Position numbers and translations under genes: made by a program
The notes under the pieces: generated by a model
Databases searched by the model: none
The model's input: the letters and a program-made list of their open reading frames with translations, nothing else
What the model was told of the DNA's origin: nothing
Shown here: piece by piece, positions 1-9,322 of the stretch
Layout of the letters: every line of letters begins with the position of its first letter
How positions within the stretch are numbered: position 1 is the first letter of the stretch
NCBI GenBank assembly: GCA_020002185.1
Contig: CM034534.1
Location: 29,792,888 to 29,856,887, forward strand
Direction: 5' to 3'
Source: Paraescarpia echinospica
Lineage: Eukaryota > Annelida > Polychaeta > Sabellida > Siboglinidae
Length of the DNA stretch: 64,000 bases

Positions 1-174
1 GTGTCGATTTCTTCCGGCGATCAGCAGCCGCAAACGGGCCGTGCAGGAGAATTGTATCTGGTACAGTTTGTATCGAACTGGTTGTTGGGAACGAATTGAC
101 GCGATTATATGAATCGCGTGCAACTCGAGTCGGCCGTGCACACGTACGTGCAACGCCGGAGCGGACTGGAATGA
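1..174 (+). pseudogene. 3' end of terminal exon of RPA-linked gene, unit 0
   Basis: This is the last 58 codons of the 207-220-aa terminal exon found whole at 4824-5483. It is cut on the left by the window edge and interrupted by TGA at 97-99. The normal stop is at 172-174, followed by an AATAAA signal at 251. Function is unrecognised. Confidence 0.8.
97..99 (+). other. Nonsense codon in unit 0 terminal exon
   Basis: The codon reads TGA here, where the other three units read TGG (Trp) inside the motif GTNWRD. The protein from this unit would lose its last 25 residues or so. Confidence 0.85.
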
Positions 175-250
175 ATGAACACTAGTAGAATAGAGAACAT
201 TTGCTTGCTATTGAAACGAAGACTTCACGCTGTGTTTGAATGTTGTACCG

Positions 251-256
251 AATAAA
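251..256 (+). terminator. Polyadenylation signal AATAAA, unit 0
   Basis: AATAAA lies 77 nt after the stop codon of the RPA-linked gene. It is conserved in all four units at the same offset. Confidence 0.6.
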
Positions 257-259
257 ACG

Positions 260-600
260 TTGAAAATATACTTTCCGTTTCCGAGTTACCTAGTTATAAA
301 AACCGCATCCCACCGCTAGTCGTACCACTAGTTAGAAAATTACCGCTAGGGTTAGAAAAAAACGCATTCCACCGCTAGGGTTCTTCCCGCTAGGGTGTAC
401 TTACCACCACCACCGTCACCACTTAGAAAAATTACCGCTAGGGCACAACACCGCATTCCACCGCTAGTCGTACCACTAGTTAGAAAATTACCGCTAGACC
501 ACACAGTTAGAAAAACCGCATTCCACCGCTAGGGTTCTTCCCGCTAGGGTGTACTTACCACCACCGTCACCGTCGTCGTTATAAATAGGGACGCTCGAAA
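260..600 (+). promoter_or_regulatory. Iterated CCGCTAG upstream region of polymerase, unit 0
   Basis: About 300 bp is built from repeats of the short motifs CCACCGCTAGGG, ACCACTAGTTAGAAAA and CCGCTAGGGTGTACTTACC, with a block of about 150 bp occurring twice. No ORF is supported. The position between a polyadenylation signal and a TATA box suggests a promoter or replication-control region. The same CCGCTAGG core recurs at the right end of the element, so part of it may derive from the terminal inverted repeat. Confidence 0.6.
580..587 (+). promoter_or_regulatory. TATA box of polymerase gene, unit 0
   Basis: TATAAATA lies 30 nt upstream of the first ATG (618) of the zinc-finger ORF. The same spacing recurs in the other units. 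Confidence 0.65.
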
Positions 601-617
601 AAATATCATTAGAGAGA

Positions 618-3306
618 ATGCCACCACCACCATCGCCTACTAGATGGCAATGTCCGAAATGTGGGCGTTATTACGCGACGCAGTCGACGTTAGAACGACA
701 CGTAGAGTTCGAAAAAATGCGGCGACGACGAAACGCTATGCGTAAAACGTCGAGTGTCCACAATGCGGCAAGCTATACACCACGCGTTCCGCTATGCTAC
801 GACATCTGAGGCTGCAGTGTGGCCGTTCGCCGCCTAGTGAATCAGTGGTGGAGGAAGAGGCCGCCGCTAGGGCGCCGCCGCCGTCGCCCGACGATCTACA
901 GCGTGTCGTAGACGAGCACTGGCGTAGCATAGAGACGTCGGTGGCGCGCGGCGTCATACAGTCGCGTTACAACTATCGTATGACCGCCTGTACGAGTACG
1001 CGCGTGCTCGAACCGCGTCTGAGGGAAATGTTTAGCGCGCAAAAGAACGCGTTTAAAATTAACGTTAGCTATGGTTTTGTATTACGCCACAAGGTGTCGG
1101 GTCGGTACCGATATTTTCATTCTTCGTGTAACTGTTGCGGTCGCCTCCTCGAAACACCCGCCCTAGTTACCGATAGCCGTTCATTCGAACGATTCCTCGA
1201 CGCCGTGCGCACTACCGACGTACTGCAGTACGCCATCGCGCAGCGTCCCGACTCGGGATGGATCGTCGAGCTCGTAACTAACGCCACCTACTTAGTGAAC
1301 GTCATCATCAATCATCCTATCGGCTGCGTTGGCGTGACGACGCTTCCCGCCTACGTGCGCCTCAACAAGTCCATCGTGTCGTTGACGAACGATGATCGAG
1401 GTACGCCCTACGACGACCATCTGTGTCTCTTCCGATGCATCGGCCTTCACCTGCAAGGTCACCGACGAGGCAAAGTATCCGCCATACGAACCGTTTAACG
1501 AAAGACGCTAAACGTCTGCACGCGCGGTATCGTCGCGACTCGGCGACCTCGAACGGCGGCGGCGTGCGCCTGAACGAACTGGATCGCGTGGAGACGGTTT
1601 TCGGCATCAACGTCGTCGTCTATCGTCGACTGACGAACGACGTCGCCGAACTAGTCCGTCGATCGCGCGAAGCGCACCCCACGGCGCTGAACGTCAACCT
1701 GTACGAGTCGCACTTCTCGTACATAAGCGATCGGCGCGCGTACACGCAAACGTACAAGTGCGGGAAATGCGGCAGCGTCCTCTGGCGGAGCGCGTACCAT
1801 TTACGACGTCACGAAGCGACGTGCGAAGGCGGCGTTCGTCACGTGTTCCCCGGCGGCGTCTACCGACCGACGGCGTCCGTATTCGAGCGGCTCGACGACG
1901 AAGGCATCGACGTCGGCGACGACGACCTGCGCTACTACCCGTACCGCGCGACGTTCGATTTCGAGTGCTATTTCGCCGATAACGATCTGCCGGGGGATAG
2001 CGACAAATGCCGCTGGATCGCGCGACACGAACTGCTCAGCGTGAGCGTCGCGTCGAACGTGCCCGGTCACGAAGCGGCGCGCTGTTACGTCACGACCGGC
2101 GATTCGTCGGAACTCGCGCGTCGCCTCATCGACGACCTGGAAGCGGTGAGCGCGGCGGCGTGCGCGATTCTACGTCCCCGCTACGACGCGACCTTCGAGG
2201 CGCTCGACGCGCTCGACGCCGACTGGCGGCGACGATGCAACGACGACGCCGACGCGTCACCGTACGCCACTCTCGCCGACCGGCTGTGGACGTACCTTCG
2301 TCAAATGCCCGTATTGGGATTCAATTCGGGTAAGTACGACCTAAACGTCGTCAAAAAGTACTTGACCCCCCTGCTCATAACCGACGACGCGCAGCACACG
2401 TCGTCGGCGTTTACCATTAAACGTCAGAACAATTACATGTGCCTGCCGACGACGACGTTGAAGTTCCTGGACATAACGAATTATATCGCACCCGGCGTTA
2501 GCTACGATCGCTTTCTGAAAGCGTACGGTTGCTCGGCAACGAAGGGCTACTTCCCGTACGAGCACATCGACGCGTTGTCGCGTCTGGACGAAACCGCCCT
2601 GCCGTCGCGCGAAGCTTTCTACAGCCAGCTGAAACGCGAGGGAATCTCCGCGGAGGCGTACGAGATTTGCGCGACGGCGTGGCGCGACGAGGGCATGACG
2701 TCGATGCGCGATTTTCTTGTGTGGTATAACAATCGTGACGTGGCGCCGTTTCTCGAGGCCGTCGATCGCCAGTTCGCCTTCTATCGGCGCCGACGTATCG
2801 ACATGTTCAAGGACGCCATCAGCGTACCGGGGTTGACGTTGTTGTACCTGTTCAACGACCTGCCGAAGTCGATCCATTTCTCGCTCTTCAACGAGCCGAA
2901 CAAAGATCTGCACCGTCTGCTGCAGGCGCAGATCGTCGGCGGCCCGTCGATCATCTTCGCGCGCCACCACGAGGCCGACGTGACGTCGATTCGTGGCGGC
3001 GCGCCGTGCCGATCGATAGTAGGCTTCGACGCAAACGGCCTCTATCTATGGGCGATAATGCAGGAGATGCCGACGGGCTGGTACACGCGCCGACGCGCTG
3101 AGAACGGCTTTCGAGCGGAACGCGTGCACCGCTACGGCCGTATGGCCGTGGAGTGGTTGACGCGCATGGAGGCGGAAACCGGCGCGCGTATACGTCTCCA
3201 GTTGAACGGACGCGAGAAACGCATCGGAAAGCACCGAGTCGACGGCTGGTGCGCCGCCACGCGAACGGCGTATCAATTTCACGGCTGCTATTTTCACGGC
3301 TATGCA
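618..3306 (+). pseudogene. POLB: Truncated family-B DNA polymerase, unit 0 (frameshifted)
   Basis: This is the same gene as at 5933-8613. It starts with an ATG at 618 and a first C2H2 finger. The frame is lost through a 2-nt deletion near 706 and again through a 1-nt deletion near 1474, which splits the body into ORFs 794-1498 and 1423-3495. Exonuclease motifs (DFECY; FNSGKYDLN; YNNRDV) and palm motif A (FDANGLYLWA) lie in the second ORF. As in the other units, coding similarity stops at FHGCYFHG near 3300 and continues into antisense protease sequence. No catalytic DTD motif is present. Confidence 0.85.
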
Positions 3307-3418
3307 CACGTTAGAGATGACGCTCTGCAGCCGCTTGTCGTTGTACGTCCACGCGTCGCCGCAGTGGCGGCGCAGGAAGGCGCGGAAGTCGGCGTGCAGC
3401 GGCGGCAGACCGTACGAA
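3304..3418 (-). pseudogene. Protease-derived antisense tail, unit 0
   Basis: About 115 bp match the minus-strand codons of the protease from its catalytic Cys back to the GLPP motif after the acidic residue. The polymerase reads through it in antisense. The left border is the polymerase/protease junction (TATGCACAC) and the right border is the junction to the RPA-like gene (CGTACGAA). Confidence 0.85.
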
Positions 3419-3484
3419 GAGGCGCGCTTGGAGCCCCCCGAAGAGACGGCCGAGCAGCCCCCGGTGCTGTCGCGGAGCGGTTCT

Positions 3485-3967
3485 ATGGAGCGTGAATCGG
3501 CGGCTGCGTCGACACGCGCCACAGCGGTGAGTCTGAGACATCTGAAGTGCGCCGTCAACGGCGTTTATAAAATCCTGTCGCCCGTTACTATCGAGGCCGT
3601 CTCGTACAAAGGCGAGCCCGGCACCACCTATTTGGGATGTTCCCGTTGTCGCCGGAAATTACGGACAAACAAAGACGGGGTCCTGATATGTCGAACGCAC
3701 GGTGAAGTGTTTGTACCGAAATATTTCTTCGCGTTGCGTGTGATGGTGAAGGACGGCGAGGAGGAAGAAGATGAGCTTTGGCTTACGTTGTTCGATAGCC
3801 AAATGTCTAATCTCGTCGAGTTCACGGCCGAGTACCTGACGGAATTGAACGAGGAGGATCTCTGCGATACCGTGCTCGAGTTAACCGGTACTAAAGTGGA
3901 GATTAGTGTGCGGAAGACGAGTTGGAACGGGGACCCCTCGTATACAGTGCGCACACTAAAAAGATAC
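3485..3967 (+). CDS. RPA1 C-terminal-like ssDNA-binding protein, first exon, unit 1
   Basis: The ORF resembles the C-terminal OB fold of the large subunit of replication protein A (Rep_fac-A_C): a zinc ribbon with CSRC and CRTH ligand pairs, then KYFFALRVMV, LWLTLFD and a helical segment (LVEFTAEYLTELNEEDL) before a last strand. That fold binds single-stranded DNA in replication and repair, and it is also found in some mobile elements. I infer a single-strand-binding role for viral replication. The start is taken as ATG 3485. The in-frame sequence before it, from 3302, is protease antisense and fusion DNA. The open frame stops at 3979, but a GT at 3968 and TTGTCTTGTAG at 4000-4010 suggest splicing into the next exon in the same phase. 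Confidence 0.65.
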
Positions 3968-4010
3968 GTCGACGACTAATGTTGTTGTTGTTGTTCTTGT
4001 TGTCTTGTAG

Positions 4011-4784
4011 GAAGAGGAGGAAAATTGGCCGCTACTGGTAGATTTATTGAAACACGCCAACGAACAACGAATGAGAGATCGTCAGGGGCTGGAACTAAGC
4101 AAGCAGAGCTTTGAACTATTAGCCGAGTCGGCCGAACAATATATAAGAGCGTTTTGGTTGGCCTATGAAGCAAGCCTATTTCGTAGTAGTTTGATGTACT
4201 AACAGTTGTGCTTTATATGCTTTAGGAAGTGCGCTGCGTACTCCAAACAATGCTTGCAAACAACGAAAGGATTCGCGCTCAGTACGACGTGGTTGCAACG
4301 TCCGTAAGAACGTTGTTGGAAAGGGGTGTGCCGGGGTCAGTAAAGATGGAGGAAAAGAAGGAGGAGGAGGAAAAGAAGGACTAATAATAATAATGTGTTT
4401 GTAGGACGCGCTGATGCAACACACCAGACGTGAGTGTATAAGCGACTTCCTACACGCGTTGCTGACGGTGATTAGCCGTAAAGAGTAGAACTGCTTTGTG
4501 CTGTAGGGCGGCGGACGTGACGCTCGCGTATTGGAGGCGATAATCGAGGAGGCGCTGGGCTCGACCCGGGAAGTGCGCTGCGTACTCCAAACAATGCTTG
4601 CAAACAACGAAAGGATTCGCGCTCAGTACGACGAGCTTGCAGCGTTCGTAAGAACGTTGTTGGAACGGGGTGTGCCGGGGTCAGTAAAGATGGAGGAGAA
4701 GGAGGACTAATCATAATAATGTGTTTGTAGGACGCTCTGATGCAACAACACACCATGAGCGACTTCCTAGACGCGTTGCTGACG
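4011..4784 (+). CDS. Exons 2-6 of RPA-linked gene with short introns, unit 1
   Basis: Five short open segments lack a start codon and are each preceded by a pyrimidine-rich TAG acceptor. Predicted exons are 4011-4182 (a candidate GTAGTA donor, a TACTAAC branch site at 4197-4203 and an acceptor near 4225-4229), 4226-4339, 4405-4467, 4507-4683 and 4731-4784. The last four have lengths divisible by three and GT-AG introns of 65, 39, 47 and 39 nt, all phase 0, with donors GTAAAG or GTGATT. Each apparent ORF stop lies within an intron. Exons 3-4 and 5-6 are a tandem duplication (VLQTMLANNERIRAQYD and DALMQ...LLT repeated). The peptide is helical and charged, with no family I recognise. The exon 2 donor phase does not resolve cleanly. 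Confidence 0.55.
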
Positions 4785-4823
4785 GTGATTAGCCGTAAAG
4801 AGTAGAACTGCTTTGTGCTGTAG

Positions 4824-5483
4824 GGTAGTGGCGGCGGCGGAGTACGTGACGCTCGCGTATTGGAGGCGATAATCGAGGAGGCGCTGGGCTCGACCGAAAC
4901 GCGCCCCCCTCCACCGACGTATAACGACAGCCTGGGGACGATGGGACCGTCGTACTGGAGCGTATCGGAGGAGCTGGGGACGTGTCAACGGCAACTCGTC
5001 GTGCCGAGCCGGAGTCAGTTGATCGTACGTTACGAACGACTGGCTATGGATCTCATTGCCGAGACTATCGGCGAAATGGTTCTGGAGAAGGCGCGGGATC
5101 ATTGCGGGATATGCGAACCGAATGAAGGCTGCCCCTACGTTCACATGCCCGGCTATCGCGCGGGACGGCCGAATCGCGTCTACATGCAACGTTTCGATAA
5201 GCCGGGCTGTATTGTGACGCGGTATTTCAACGACGTTATGGAAACGTTCCTACGTCGTTCTCTCATCCCGTGTTTTACGAGATTAGTGCATATACTAAGC
5301 GAGACTACGGTGTCGATTTCTTCCGGCGATCAGCAGCCGCAAACGGGCCGTGCAGGAGAATTGTATCTGGTACAGTTTGTATCGAACTGGTTGTTGGGAA
5401 CGAATTGGCGCGATTATATGAATCGCGTGCAACTCGAGTCGGCCGTGCACACGTACGTGCAACGCCGGAGCGGACTGGAATGA
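4824..5483 (+). CDS. Terminal exon of RPA-linked gene, unrecognised protein, unit 1
   Basis: This open frame of 219 codons plus stop follows a TGTGCTGTAG acceptor and continues phase 0 from exon 6. An internal in-frame start would give about 207 aa. It begins with a Gly-rich stretch, repeats the VLEAIIEEALGST segment also seen in exon 5, then has a Pro-rich linker and a 150-residue body. The body contains a Cys cluster (HCGICEPNEGCPYVH) that could bind zinc and a helical C-terminus. I do not recognise the family. Its position between an RPA-like exon and the polymerase suggests a replication role, by inference only. Confidence 0.6.
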   Translation, partial: GSGGGGVRDARVLEAIIEEALGSTETRPPPPTYNDSLGTMGPSYWSVSEELGTCQRQLVVPSRSQLIVRYERLAMDLIAETIGEMVLEKARDHCGICEPNEGCPYVHMPGYRAGRPNRVYMQRFDKPGCIVTRYFNDVMETFLRRSLIPCFTRLVHILSETTVSISSGDQQPQTGRAGELYLVQFVSNWLLGTNWRDYMNRVQLESAVHTYVQRRSGLE

Positions 5484-5559
5484 ATGAACACTAGTAGAAT
5501 AGAGAACATTTGCTTGCTATTGAAACGAAGACTTCACGCTGTGTTTGAATGTTGTACCG

Positions 5560-5565
5560 AATAAA
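5560..5565 (+). terminator. Polyadenylation signal AATAAA, unit 1
   Basis: AATAAA lies 77 nt after the stop at 5481-5483 and is conserved in every unit. Confidence 0.6.
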
Positions 5566-5579
5566 ACGTTGAAAATGTA

Positions 5580-5894
5580 CTTTCCGTTTCCGAGTTACCT
5601 AGTTAGAAAAACCGCATCCCACCGCTAGTCGTACCACTAGTTAGAAAATTACCGCTAGGGTTAGAAAAAACCGCATTCCACCGCTAGGGTTCTTCCCGCT
5701 AGGGTGTACTTACCACCACCACCGTCACCACTTAGAAAAATTACCGCTAGGGCACAACACCGCATTCCACCGCTAGTCGTACCACTAGTTAGAAAATTAC
5801 CGCTAGACCACACAGTTAGAAAAACCGCATTCCACCGCTAGGGTTCTTCCCGCTAGGGTGTACTTACCACCACCGTCACCGTCACCGTCGTCGT
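5580..5894 (+). promoter_or_regulatory. Iterated CCGCTAG upstream region, unit 1
   Basis: Same iterated structure as at 260-600. Here the first block reads CTAGTTAGAAAAACC where units 0 and 3 read CTAGTTATAAAAACC, so this unit lacks the extra TATA-like element. It also has one extra GTCACC before the TATA box. Confidence 0.6.
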
Positions 5895-5902
5895 TATAAA
5901 TA
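5895..5902 (+). promoter_or_regulatory. TATA box of polymerase gene, unit 1
   Basis: TATAAATA lies 30 nt upstream of ATG 5933. Confidence 0.65.
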
Positions 5903-5932
5903 GGGACGCTCGAAAAAATATCATTAGAGAGA

Positions 5933-8613
5933 ATGCCACCACCACCATCGCCTACTAGATGGCAATGTCCGAAATGTGGGCGTTATTACGCGACGCAGTC
6001 GACGTTAGAACGACACGTAAAGAGTTCGAAAAAATGCGGCGACGACGAAACGCTATGCGTAAAACGTCGAGTGTCCACAATGCGGCAAGCTATACACCAC
6101 GCGTTCCGCTATGCTACGACATCTGAGGCTGCAGTGTGGCCGTTCGCCGCCTAGTGAATCAGTGGTGGAGGAAGAGGCCGCCGCTAGGGCGCCGCCGCCG
6201 TCGCCCGACGATCTACAGCGTGTCGTAGACGAGCACTGGCGTAGCATAGAGACGTCGGTGGCGCGCGGCGTCATACAGTCGCGTTACAACTATCGTATGA
6301 CCGCCTGTACGAGTACGCGCGTGCTCGAACCGCGTCTGAGGGAAATGTTTAGCGCGCAAAAGAACGCGTTTAAAATTAACGTTAGCTATGGTTTTGTATT
6401 ACGCCACAAGGTGTCGGGTCGGTACCGATATTTTCATTCTTCGTGTAACTGTTGCGGTCGCCTCCTCGAAACACCCGCCCTAGTTACCGATAGCCGTTCA
6501 TTCGAACGATTCCTCGACGCCGTGCGCACTACCGACGTACTGCAGTACGCCATCGCGCAGCGTCCCGACTCGGGATGGATCGTCGAGCTCGTAACTAACG
6601 CCACCTACTTAGTGAACGTCATCATCAATCATCCTATCGGCTGCGTTGGCGTGACGACGCTTCCCGCCTACGTGCGCTTCAACAAGTCCATCGTGTCGTT
6701 GACGAACGACGATCGAGGTACGCCCTACGACGACCATCTGTGTCTCTTCCGATGCATCGGCCTTCACCTGCAAGGTCACCGACGAGGCAAACGTATCCGC
6801 CATACGAACCGTTTAACGAAAGTCGCTAAACGTCTGCACGCGCGGTATCGTCGCGACACGGCGACCTCGAACGGCGGCGGCGTGCGCCTGAACGAACTGG
6901 ATCGCGTGGAGACGTTTTTCGGCATCAACGTCGTCGTCTATCGTCGACTGACGAACGACGTCGCCGAACTAGTCCGTCGATCGCGCGAAGCGCACCCCAC
7001 GACGCTGAACGTCAACCTGTACGAGTCGCACTTCTCGTACATAAGCGATCGGCGCGCGTACACGCAAACGTACAAGTGCGGGAAATGCGGCAGCGTCCTC
7101 TGGCGGAGCGCGTACCATTTACGACGTCACGAAGCGACGTGCGAAGGCGGCGTTCGTCACGTGTTCCCCGGCGGCGTCTACCGACCGACGGCGTCCGTAT
7201 TCGAGCGGCTCGACGACGAAGGCATCGACGTCGGCGACGACGACCTGCGCTACTACCCGTACCGCGCGACGTTCGATTTCGAGTGCTATTTCGCCGATAA
7301 CGATCTGCCGACGGATAGCGACAAATGCCGCTGGATCGCGCGACACGAACTGCTCAGCGTGAGCGTCGCGTCGAACGTGCCCGGTCACGAAGCGGCGCGC
7401 TGTTACGTCACGACCGGCGATTCGTCGGAACTCGCGCGTCGCCTCATCGACGACCTGGAAGCGGTGAGCGCGGCGGCGTGCGCGATTCTACGTCCCCGCT
7501 ACGACGCGACCTTCGAGGCGCTCGACGCCGACTGGCGGCGACGACGATGCAACGACGACGCCGACGCGTCACCGTACGCCACTCTCGCCGACCGGCTGTG
7601 GACGTACCTTCGTCAAATGCCCGTATTGGGATTCAATTCGGGTAAGTACGACCTAAACGTCGTCAAAAAGTACTTGACCCCCCTGCTCATAACCGACGAC
7701 GCGCAGCACACGTCGTCGGCGTTTACCATTAAACGTCAGAACAATTACATGTGCCTGCCGACGACGACGTTGAAGTTCCTGGACATAACGAATTATATCG
7801 CGCCCGGCGTTAGCTACGATCGCTTTCTGAAAGCGTACGGTTGCTCGGCAACGAAGGGCTACTTCCCGTACGAGCACATCGACGCGTTGTCGCGTCTGGA
7901 CGAAACCGCCCTGCCGTCGCGCGAAGCTTTCTACAGCCAGCTGAAACGCGAGGGAATCTCCGCGGAGGCGTACGAGATTTGCGCGACGGCGTGGCGCGAC
8001 GAGGGCATGACGTCGATGCGCGATTTTCTTGTGTGGTATAACAATCGTGACGTGGCGCCGTTTCTCGAGGCCGTCGATCGCCAGTTCGCCTTCTATCGGC
8101 GCCGACGTATCGACATGTTCAAGGACGCCATCAGCGTACCGGGGTTGACGTTGTTGTACCTGTTCAACGACCTGCCGAAGTCGATCCATTTCTCGCTCTT
8201 CAACGAGCCGAACAAAGATCTGCACCGTCTGCTGCAGGCGCAGATCGTCGGCGGCCCGTCGATCATCTTCGCGCGCCACCACGAGGCCGACGTGACGTCG
8301 ATTCGTGGCGGCGCGCCGTGCCGATCGATAGTAGGCTTCGACGCAAACGGCCTCTATCTATGGGCGATAATGCAGGAGATGCCGACGGGCTGGTACACGC
8401 GCCGACGCGCTGAGAACGGCTTTCGAGCGGAACGCGTGCACCGCTACGGCCGTATGGCCGTGGAGTGGTTGACGCGCATGGAGGCGGAAACCGGCGCGCG
8501 TATACGTCTCCAGTTGAACGGACGCGAGAAACGCATCGGAAAGCACCGAGTCGACGGCTGGTGCGCCGCCACGCGAACGGCGTATCAATTTCACGGCTGC
8601 TATTTTCACGGCT
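5933..8613 (+). pseudogene. POLB: C-terminally truncated family-B DNA polymerase, unit 1 (longest open body 6111-8807)
   Basis: Polinton-type polymerase that would replicate the element by protein priming. An ATG at 5933 opens a C2H2 finger (CPKCGRYYATQSTLERH). A second finger (CPQCGKLYTTRSAMLRH) lies in the +1 frame, which then stays open to 8807. Within the 898-aa ORF counted from 6111: a further finger near residue 320 (CGKCGSVLWRSAYHLRRH), ExoI DFECY near 387, ExoII FNSGKYDLN near 506, ExoIII-like YNNRDV near 642, palm motif A FDANGLYLWA near 741 and the family's VDG...FHGCYFHG segment near 827. The normal continuation with finger motif B and the catalytic DTD motif is absent. The ORF instead runs into antisense protease and RPA-upstream DNA and stops at 8807. 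It cannot be an active polymerase. Exonuclease or dominant-negative activity cannot be excluded. Confidence 0.85.
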
Positions 8614-8615
8614 AT

Positions 8616-8730
8616 GCACACGTTAGAGATGACGCTCTGCAGCCGCTTGTCGTTGTACGTCCACGCGTCGCCGCAGTGGCGGCGCAGGAAGGCGCGGAAG
8701 TCGGCGTGCAGCGGCGGCAGACCGTACGAA
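8616..8730 (-). pseudogene. Protease-derived antisense tail, unit 1
   Basis: Same fragment as 3304-3418, with identical borders TATGCACAC (8613-8621) and CGTACGAA (ending 8730). Confidence 0.85.
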
Positions 8731-8796
8731 GAGGCGCGCTTGGAGCCCCCCGAAGAGACGGCCGAGCAGCCCCCGGTGCTGTCGCGGAGCGGTTCT

Positions 8797-9279
8797 ATGG
8801 AGCGTGAATCGGCGGCTGCGTCGACACGCGCCACAGCGGTGAGTCTGAGACATCTGAAGTGCGCCGTCAACGGCGTTTATAAAATCCTGTCGCCCGTTAC
8901 TATCGAGGCCGTCTCGTACAAAGGCGAGCCCGGCACCACCTATTTGGGATGTTCCCGTTGTCGCCGGAAATTACGGACAAACAAAGACGGGGTCCTGATA
9001 TGTCGAACGCACGGTGAAGTGTTTGTACCGAAATATTTCTTCGCGTTGCGTGTGATGGTGAAGGACGGCGAGGAGGAAGAAGATGAGCTTTGGCTTACGT
9101 TGTTCGATAGCCAAATGTCTAATCTCGTCGAGTTCACGGCCGAGTACCTGACGGAATTGAACGAGGAGGATCTCTGCGATACCGTGCTCGAGTTAACCGG
9201 TACTAAAGTGGAGATTAGTGTGCGGAAGACGAGTTGGAACGGGGACCCCTCGTATACAGTGCGCACACTAAAAAGATAC
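8797..9279 (+). CDS. RPA1 C-terminal-like exon, unit 2
   Basis: The encoded protein is identical to that at 3485-3967: zinc ribbon CSRC/CRTH followed by the OB-fold strands. The donor GTCGAC and the acceptor ending at 9322 are conserved. Confidence 0.65.
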
Positions 9280-9322
9280 GTCGACGACTAATGTTGTTGT
9301 TGTTGTTCTTGTTGTCTTGTAG

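Larger units (their letters stand above)
1..3418 (+). repeat. Tandem array, partial left unit (unit 0)
   Basis: Position 1 lies inside the terminal exon of the RPA-linked gene and matches 5310, 10622 and 15946, so the window opens inside a repeat unit. The unit continues through the iterated promoter region and truncated polymerase to the protease-derived tail and ends at the recurrent junction near 3418. It differs from the other units by a nonsense change at 97-99, a 2-nt deletion in the zinc-finger linker and a 1-nt deletion near 1474. Confidence 0.95.
3419..8730 (+). repeat. Tandem array unit 1 (5312 bp)
   Basis: Boundaries are set by the recurrent junction between protease-derived sequence (CGTACGAA) and the DNA upstream of the RPA-like ORF. 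The unit contains the RPA-like exon, six downstream exons, polyadenylation signal, iterated promoter region, truncated polymerase and protease tail. By eye it is nearly identical to units 2 and 3. Confidence 0.95.

Noticed and set aside
260..600. CRISPR-like array in the iterated promoter block
   Set aside because: Repeats are short, irregular and without uniform spacers, in a eukaryotic setting.
2341..2970. Antisense ORF of 209 codons over the polymerase, repeated in each unit (also 7653-8282, 12890-13603, 18278-18907)
   Set aside because: Shadow of the GC-rich polymerase frame. Composition is Arg/Val/Asp-rich, without domains or its own signals.
3302..3484. N-terminal 61 codons of the RPA-containing ORF
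   Set aside because: This part is antisense protease plus fusion DNA. It is absent from the biological gene start implied by ATG 3485.
4176..4756. Minus-strand Pro/Ser/Arg-rich ORFs over the short introns (and their copies in other units)
   Set aside because: They mirror the exon/intron region on the other strand. Their two parts repeat because the exon pair is duplicated.
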